This document shows, piece by piece, positions 15,379 through 19,878 of a DNA stretch of 19,878 nucleotides. Within the stretch, counting starts at the first letter, position 1; each line of letters opens with the position of its first letter. Below the pieces are notes generated by a model, which saw only the letters and a list, made by a program, of their open reading frames with translations, was not told where the DNA came from and did no database searches. The translations under genes and the position numbers were made by a program. Source of the stretch: Acidobacteriota bacterium (GTDB taxonomy: Bacteria > Acidobacteriota > Terriglobia > Terriglobales > Acidobacteriaceae); contig JAEKKE010000137.1 in NCBI GenBank assembly GCA_019510535.1, forward strand, positions 1-19,878, written 5' to 3'.

Positions 15379-16467
15379 CTAAGTGCTCTGGTCATCACAC
15401 AGCCATTTCAAACCGGCGTCTGCAACATCCCCCATCGCAGGCTGGTCTGTTCCGCGATGATTCATGACGATAACCGCCTCTCCCGAGCCGCGAACACGCA
15501 CCGCAAGCATTCGGAAGCTGCGGTTGGAGCCATCCTCCCAGATCACCGTGCGCTCCTTTCCGTGCAGAGTTCGTGTTCGCACGCGCCCGCCGAGAGCATA
15601 GTGCTGCTCCGGCATCCGCAGAGTAAAGAGCCGTTCGGTCGATGCCTTGCTCAGAATCTTTTCCTTGTCCACGGCGTCGAGAATGCGCAGCATCTCTGGG
15701 GCATTGCTATAAAACCCACCGACCATCGCCATAAAGCTTGGCATCGTGGAAGGGTCCGGTGTGCCGTCTGCCTTTCGGCTTTCTGCCATGCCCGGAATCG
15801 CGAGCGATTCTCCATAAAAGATGCCGCTGTGCTTCAGGCCCAGCGGCTTCCATAGAGTCTCGGCGGCAAGCTCTTCGTAGGTCCGACTGGTCGCATGCTC
15901 CACGGCGGCACGGACGAGTAGCCAATTGGAATGGGAGTAGTCCCAAGTTGATCCCGGCTCAAATTGCAGATCGCCGCTCGCCCAGCGAGCCACGGCCTCA
16001 TCGGCCGTGGCCTGCAGCCTACGATCCGCACGCAGTGCAGGAATCACCTGATTCGGTACACCACTCTGATGGCTCATCAGATGAGCCATGGTCAGCTTCG
16101 CTCCATTATCTTTGCGAAACGCCGGAAGATAGGTCGAGATCGGGACATCCAACGAGAGTTTGTCTTTGTCAACCTGTTTCAGAACGACGATCGATGCGAT
16201 CCATTTGGAGATGGAACCACCTTCAAAGACCGTCTCCAGCGTGACCGGTGTCCCTGGCTCCGTCCGGGCATCTCCGAAGACATATTGTTCGACGATACTG
16301 TCCTGTTTGCCGAGCAGAATCACTCCGCTGAAATGCTGCGCCTGCGCATAATGCTTCACGGTATCGCGAAACGAAGATCCTGTCTGTGCACGAAGCGAGG
16401 ACGCCATGCAGACGAGAGCGGAGTTTGTGAGGAAGGAACGGCGAGTCCATGCGAACGTTCGAGACAT
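15379..16467 (-). CDS. Tat-exported serine hydrolase of the beta-lactamase/S12 fold
   Basis: A 362-residue protein. The N-terminus has a twin-arginine signal (TRRSFLT, residues 8-14) and a hydrophobic stretch to an Ala-Gln cleavage site. The nucleophile motif SxxK is present as SISK (Ser85, Lys88), followed by the usual LxxHxSG segment (LMSHQSG) and KPLGL. The second motif reads YSH (Tyr177) instead of YSN, and the HxG motif near residues 311-313 reads EDG. Activity may therefore be altered; esterase or D-amino-peptidase-like functions are as likely as beta-lactamase. The start at 16467 is chosen because GAGG lies five bases upstream and the Tat signal then begins correctly; a longer frame to 16524 would run through a terminator hairpin. 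It is downstream of rhaB on the same strand. Confidence 0.83.
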   Translation of the reverse strand: MSRTFAWTRRSFLTNSALVCMASSLRAQTGSSFRDTVKHYAQAQHFSGVILLGKQDSIVEQYVFGDARTEPGTPVTLETVFEGGSISKWIASIVVLKQVDKDKLSLDVPISTYLPAFRKDNGAKLTMAHLMSHQSGVPNQVIPALRADRRLQATADEAVARWASGDLQFEPGSTWDYSHSNWLLVRAAVEHATSRTYEELAAETLWKPLGLKHSGIFYGESLAIPGMAESRKADGTPDPSTMPSFMAMVGGFYSNAPEMLRILDAVDKEKILSKASTERLFTLRMPEQHYALGGRVRTRTLHGKERTVIWEDGSNRSFRMLAVRVRGSGEAVIVMNHRGTDQPAMGDVADAGLKWLCDDQST

Positions 16468-16509
16468 AAGAGCCTCATACGGCGACGAGTCCCCATCGGT
16501 TCCGTGCAA

Positions 16510-16541
16510 CGAAAAGGCTGCCATCGATGGCAGCCTTTTCG
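16510..16541. terminator. Perfect 32-nt palindromic terminator after rhaB
   Basis: Every base of 16510-16541 pairs with its partner (stem core AAAAGGCTGCC with GGCAGCCTTTT around ATCGAT). It begins 15 nt after the rhaB stop and ends in TTTT within the stem on both strands, so it is a strong hairpin with a short T-run. Only 42 nt separate it from the serine-hydrolase ATG. Confidence 0.8.
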
Positions 16542-16556
16542 GTACGGCGGAAATGC

Positions 16557-18026
16557 TTATTTCATGACGGCATTGCAGAAGAGACCGGCCCAGTCGACAA
16601 CGCTCTCGGCAAAGACACCAGTGACCTTGTCACCCATGCCTTCCAGGCATGCCATCTGCACAGCGAAGTTGCCGATCGTAGAACTCTCGACCGCACCACG
16701 ATGCACGTCGAGGCCAGTAGCCTCCGCGGTAAGACGGTTGAGAAACTCATTCTGACTGGCCCCGCCGACAATATAGAGCCGCCTGAACTTCTTACCGCTA
16801 TGCAGCGAGATTCGGTCCAACACCTTGGCGTATCGCGCAGCGAGCGAGTAGAAGATCAGATTCGCAATAACCGGGGCGCCTGCTGACGAAGTATCGAGAG
16901 CCGGCAATCCCTTCTTCGCACGCTGTGCGTTAATGCGCTCCGGCATCCGCTCAGGCAGAAGCAGGTCTTCATCATCCACATCGAGCAAGGCGTCGGGCTT
17001 GCCCATCTGCTCCGCAGCCTTTACCAGGTCCGCAATATTCCATGGCTTGCCTTCTGCCGCCCAGTACGTCATGGATTGCTCCATCAGCCACATGCCATTG
17101 ACGTTCTTATGGAAGCAGATTCGGCTTCCCACCGCTCCGAGGTTGGTGAAATTGTCGGCCTTGACGGCGTCGCTGTTGCGGGGCTGCTCCAGTAGCGTAC
17201 CAACCAGTGACCATGTCCCCGAGCTGATGTAAGCCCAGTCACGGCCGGAGGCAGGAATACCTGCAATCGCTGAAGCAGTGTCATGGCATCCGGGAGCAAT
17301 GAGCCTGGTTCCCTTGAAGGCCGGTAATTCCGCGAGTGGGCCGCGTACTTCGCCGAGATCCGATCCCGGAGGAACGATCTTCGGTGCGGAAGCAAGATCG
17401 AGACCAACAGCGGTAAAGATCTCATGGCACCACTGCGGACGGTACAGCTCCACCAGTTGTGTGTGCGTAGCGTTGGTCAGCTCAGCAACACGGGCTCCTC
17501 CCCATCGTGAGAGGAAGTACTCTGGCAGATTCATCCACTGATCGCCTTCGGGAAGGCCGGCCAGTTGATCGGCATGAAGCTGGTAAAGAGTGTTGATGCG
17601 GATGAGCTGGATGCCTGTCAGCTCTCGCATGCGGTCAGGACTGCAGCGACGATGCACAGACTTTTCGGACTTGATCGTTCGCTCATCGCGATAGCAGTAT
17701 GGATCTCCAAGAGGATTGCCTGACGTATCCACGCGCACGTAGTCAACGGCCCAGCCGTCCACAGCAATAGCGCGGACGCCCTCGGTCGCGATCTCGGCCG
17801 CCTTGCGTAAACCGGCATCCAGTCCCCCGGTAATCATTGTCAGGTCCCAGAACAGGCCGCCGTTGACCTCACGCGGCGCATTGGCGAAGCGATGCACCAG
17901 GGAGATCTGCGGTTTGTTCTCAACCCACCGAAGCAGAGAAACCCTGCAGCTACCCGCGCCAAGGTCAACTGCGACCAGGGCGCGGGTATCTGAAGGGCGA
18001 AGGGTCTTAGGTGCGGTGCGTCTCAA
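16557..18026 (-). CDS. rhaB: L-rhamnulose kinase
   Basis: FGGY-family sugar kinase that phosphorylates L-rhamnulose to L-rhamnulose-1-phosphate, the substrate of the aldolase encoded just upstream. The 489-residue protein has the N-terminal phosphate loop DLGAGSCRVSL (21-31; DLGASSGR is more usual), AVDGWAVDYV near 89-98 as in RhaB, GCHDTASA with the probable catalytic Asp near 248, SSGTWSLVG near 268, and the C-terminal VGGASQNEFLN. The start is TTG at 18026, overlapping the aldolase stop (TTGA at 18023-18026); no ATG or GTG lies nearby in frame. The ribosome site GGAGG is 10 bases upstream and is paired with CCTCC in a small hairpin, so initiation probably depends on ribosomes arriving from the aldolase gene. 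Confidence 0.93.
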   Translation of the reverse strand: MRRTAPKTLRPSDTRALVAVDLGAGSCRVSLLRWVENKPQISLVHRFANAPREVNGGLFWDLTMITGGLDAGLRKAAEIATEGVRAIAVDGWAVDYVRVDTSGNPLGDPYCYRDERTIKSEKSVHRRCSPDRMRELTGIQLIRINTLYQLHADQLAGLPEGDQWMNLPEYFLSRWGGARVAELTNATHTQLVELYRPQWCHEIFTAVGLDLASAPKIVPPGSDLGEVRGPLAELPAFKGTRLIAPGCHDTASAIAGIPASGRDWAYISSGTWSLVGTLLEQPRNSDAVKADNFTNLGAVGSRICFHKNVNGMWLMEQSMTYWAAEGKPWNIADLVKAAEQMGKPDALLDVDDEDLLLPERMPERINAQRAKKGLPALDTSSAGAPVIANLIFYSLAARYAKVLDRISLHSGKKFRRLYIVGGASQNEFLNRLTAEATGLDVHRGAVESSTIGNFAVQMACLEGMGDKVTGVFAESVVDWAGLFCNAVMK

Positions 18027-19878
18027 CGGAGGTAAGCCTCCACCAGACCGCCATCGACCGGAATCAGATGCCCGGTGGTTACCGGAGTCTTTGGGCCAGC
18101 GAGGAAGAGAATCGCTTCAGCACAGTCCTTCGGATCGATCGGCACGTGAGTCAGAGTGCGCTTCGCATAGAAACCCGCCAGCTTGTTGCGCAGGCCGTCA
18201 TCCGTCTCGTTCTCTTCGAAAGCGATGTTGTACTTGGCGAGCGACGCCTTCACACGATCACGTGGGAACATCGTCGATCCCTTCACAACTGTTGCCGGGC
18301 TGATGCCGTTGACACGGATTTTCGGGGAGTAGGTAACAGCAAGCTCGCGCACCAGGTGACTGAGCGCCGCCTTGGAGACGTCGTACGCCTCCGTTCCCTT
18401 CTTGGCAACAACCGCATTGGCAGAGCTGGTCAATACCATGCTGCCATCCAGTCCCTGCTTCGCCAGGACCTTCTGCGCCTCATCGGTGAGCAGATAGTTC
18501 GCCGTGACATTGATCTCCAGCGTCAGAGCCCACTGTGCATCGCTGACGACGCCATCAGGCGAGGACGGGAAGATCGCCGCGGTGTTGATCAGGATATCGA
18601 GACCCCCGAACGTCTCGATGGTGGCATCGAGAGCTGCACGAATGGCATTGCGATCGCGGATGTCGATCGACGCAAAGGTGACAACTTCCTTACCCGCAAT
18701 TGCCTTGCACTCCTCAGCAACCTTCTCGGCTCCGACGACGTCACGATCGGCAACGACAACGTGTGCTCCACGCTCGGCAGCCAGCAGGGCGACCTCGCGG
18801 CCGATACCCGAACCACCACCGACCACGAGAGCAACGCGGCGGCTGAGCTCCTTCTCAGGAGGCATGCGGCGAATCTTGGCTTCTTCCAGGGCCCAGTACT
18901 CGATGCGGAAAGCCTCACTGGGCGGCAGAGCTACGTAGTTCTCATAGACGGTGAACTCACCGGCGCCGGCCGCCGGACCAGCCTGCGGAACATCGATGCA
19001 GTCGATGCCCGAACCAAGAGCGCCCGCACCCTGCATCACATGGATGGCATTGGTATAGAACTCACCGGTCAGGCGGGATTCGGTCTTGTTCTTGCCGAAG
19101 GTAAACATGCCGACGCCGGGAACCAGCACCACTGTGGGGCTGGCATCGCGCATCGCAGGCGACTCAGGCAGAGCATGCTTCTTGTAGTACTCGGCATACT
19201 CATCGCGATAGGTCGCGAGCGTGGAGTCGACCAGGGCGTCCAGTTCCTTCGGATCGCCCGCTGGGTTCCACTCAAGATACATGGGACGGATTTTGGTGCG
19301 GATGAAGTGATCGGGGCAGCTCGTACCCAGATGAGCCAGCTTCTTTGCCTGAGAGGAGTTCACAAACTCCAGCACATCTGCGCCGTCGAAATAAGTACCG
19401 ATCCAGCGCTGCTTGCGTGAAACGGCGCCGCGGATCACCGGGAAGATCTTCTTCGCGATGTCAGCGCGATCATCGCGGGTTTGGAACGTTGCTCCGCCGA
19501 AGGCCGCAACGTTCTTCGCAACAGTGTGATTCTCGATGAACTGGCCGATCTGATCGATGATCGTGATGGTGTTCAGGTAGCTCTCACGCTGTGTGTTACC
19601 CCAGGTGAACAGACCGTGCCCGCCGAGGATGATGCCGTCGCAGCCGGGATTTGCTTCCACAGCGCGCTTCAGCATCATGGCCAACTCAAAGCCAGGACGC
19701 TGCCACGGCACCCATGCCAGCTTGTGACCGAACTCCTTATTGAACTGCTCCATCTTCTCTTTGCCGTTGGATGAGGCGGCGAGAGCAATTCCCCAGTCGG
19801 GATGCAGGTGATCGACGTGCGGGAAAGGCAGATAGCCATGCAAGGGAGTATCGATGGAAGCGGCGACAGGATTGTTGC
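18023..19878 (-). CDS. rhaEW: Bifunctional rhamnulose-1-phosphate aldolase / lactaldehyde dehydrogenase (5' end outside window)
   Basis: A fusion of a class II aldolase and a short-chain dehydrogenase. The aldolase splits rhamnulose-1-phosphate into DHAP and L-lactaldehyde; the dehydrogenase oxidises lactaldehyde to lactate. About 618 residues are inside the window, and the frame runs open past 19878 (NNPVAASIDTPLHG precedes the first inside start-like codon), so the true start lies beyond the edge. Metal-site motifs of the aldolase are HVDHLHPDWG (about 19790-19820) and GGHGLFTWG (about 19600-19625). The SDR half has the nucleotide loop GGGSGIGRE near 18800-18830, INTAAIF, SSANAV and the catalytic YDVSK (18371-18385). 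The usual length is about 690-700 residues, so roughly 70-80 residues are missing. It overlaps rhaB by 4 nt. The name follows the B. subtilis RhaEW nomenclature. Confidence 0.92.
   Translation of the reverse strand, partial: NNPVAASIDTPLHGYLPFPHVDHLHPDWGIALAASSNGKEKMEQFNKEFGHKLAWVPWQRPGFELAMMLKRAVEANPGCDGIILGGHGLFTWGNTQRESYLNTITIIDQIGQFIENHTVAKNVAAFGGATFQTRDDRADIAKKIFPVIRGAVSRKQRWIGTYFDGADVLEFVNSSQAKKLAHLGTSCPDHFIRTKIRPMYLEWNPAGDPKELDALVDSTLATYRDEYAEYYKKHALPESPAMRDASPTVVLVPGVGMFTFGKNKTESRLTGEFYTNAIHVMQGAGALGSGIDCIDVPQAGPAAGAGEFTVYENYVALPPSEAFRIEYWALEEAKIRRMPPEKELSRRVALVVGGGSGIGREVALLAAERGAHVVVADRDVVGAEKVAEECKAIAGKEVVTFASIDIRDRNAIRAALDATIETFGGLDILINTAAIFPSSPDGVVSDAQWALTLEINVTANYLLTDEAQKVLAKQGLDGSMVLTSSANAVVAKKGTEAYDVSKAALSHLVRELAVTYSPKIRVNGISPATVVKGSTMFPRDRVKASLAKYNIAFEENETDDGLRNKLAGFYAKRTLTHVPIDPKDCAEAILFLAGPKTPVTTGHLIPVDGGLVEAYLR
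18028..18041 (-). promoter_or_regulatory. Hairpin sequestering the rhaB ribosome site
   Basis: On the transcript GGAGG (18041-18037) and CCTCC (18032-18028) form a 5-bp GC-rich stem with a CTTA loop, one base before the TTG start of rhaB. The GGAGG is the only Shine-Dalgarno candidate for rhaB and lies inside the last codons of the aldolase gene. Translating ribosomes would open it, which is a classic coupling arrangement. Confidence 0.5.

Noticed and set aside
18011..19420. Open frame of 469 codons on the + strand opposite the aldolase/dehydrogenase
   Set aside because: Antisense to a clear fusion enzyme; no recognisable domain.

Overview
The window looks like a chromosomal segment of an acidobacterium of the Terriglobus/Granulicella/Edaphobacter type. 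This is an inference from gene content and protein style: GC-rich DNA, a futalosine-pathway menaquinone gene, an OmpA-like protein with Ig-like domains, Asp-box (BNR) secreted proteins, an amtB-glnK-glnD cluster and plant-polysaccharide catabolism. I see no tRNA, rRNA, CRISPR array, insertion sequence or phage gene, and no frameshifted gene. Only the first two genes lie on the + strand. Everything from 2085 to the right edge is on the - strand, mostly in tightly packed operons with ATGA-type overlaps.

Left to right: (1) 11-2003, the end of an arginine-biosynthesis operon: argH, overlapped by a GNAT acetyltransferase that resembles short N-acetylglutamate synthases. A bidirectional-looking terminator follows. 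(2) 7725-2085 (- strand, in transcription order): an OmpA-like porin/anchor with two Ig-like domains, a large secreted Asp-box beta-propeller protein (ATGA overlap), mqnE of the futalosine menaquinone pathway, and an ABC ATPase without a permease whose start codon abuts a long perfect hairpin. (3) 8521-7904, a lone nuoB (complex I subunit), probably transcribed leaderless. (4) 13704-8618, the nitrogen-sensing operon amtB, PII protein, glnD uridylyltransferase, then a small secreted protein of unknown function overlapping the end of glnD. (5) 15065-13858, a secreted alpha/beta-hydrolase (xylan esterase-like) and a conserved small cytosolic protein. (6) 19878-15379, L-rhamnose catabolism: the fused rhamnulose-1-phosphate aldolase/lactaldehyde dehydrogenase (cut by the window edge), rhamnulokinase, a strong terminator, and a Tat-exported serine hydrolase of the beta-lactamase/S12 fold with altered motifs.

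How they work together: amtB/PII/GlnD form the usual ammonium-uptake and glutamine-sensing circuit. PII keeps Tyr51, the residue GlnD uridylylates. MqnE makes menaquinone precursor and NuoB belongs to the enzyme that reduces menaquinone. Rhamnose genes next to secreted esterases suit growth on decorated plant polysaccharide. I did not find a clearly new defence, mobile or biosynthetic system. The most unusual observations are two long perfect hairpins whose last base pair is the A of the AUG of a downstream gene (ABC ATPase and glnD), a third small hairpin hiding the rhaB ribosome site, mutually exclusive hairpins upstream of the esterase, and uncharacterised proteins tied by overlap to glnD and to the OmpA/Asp-box pair.
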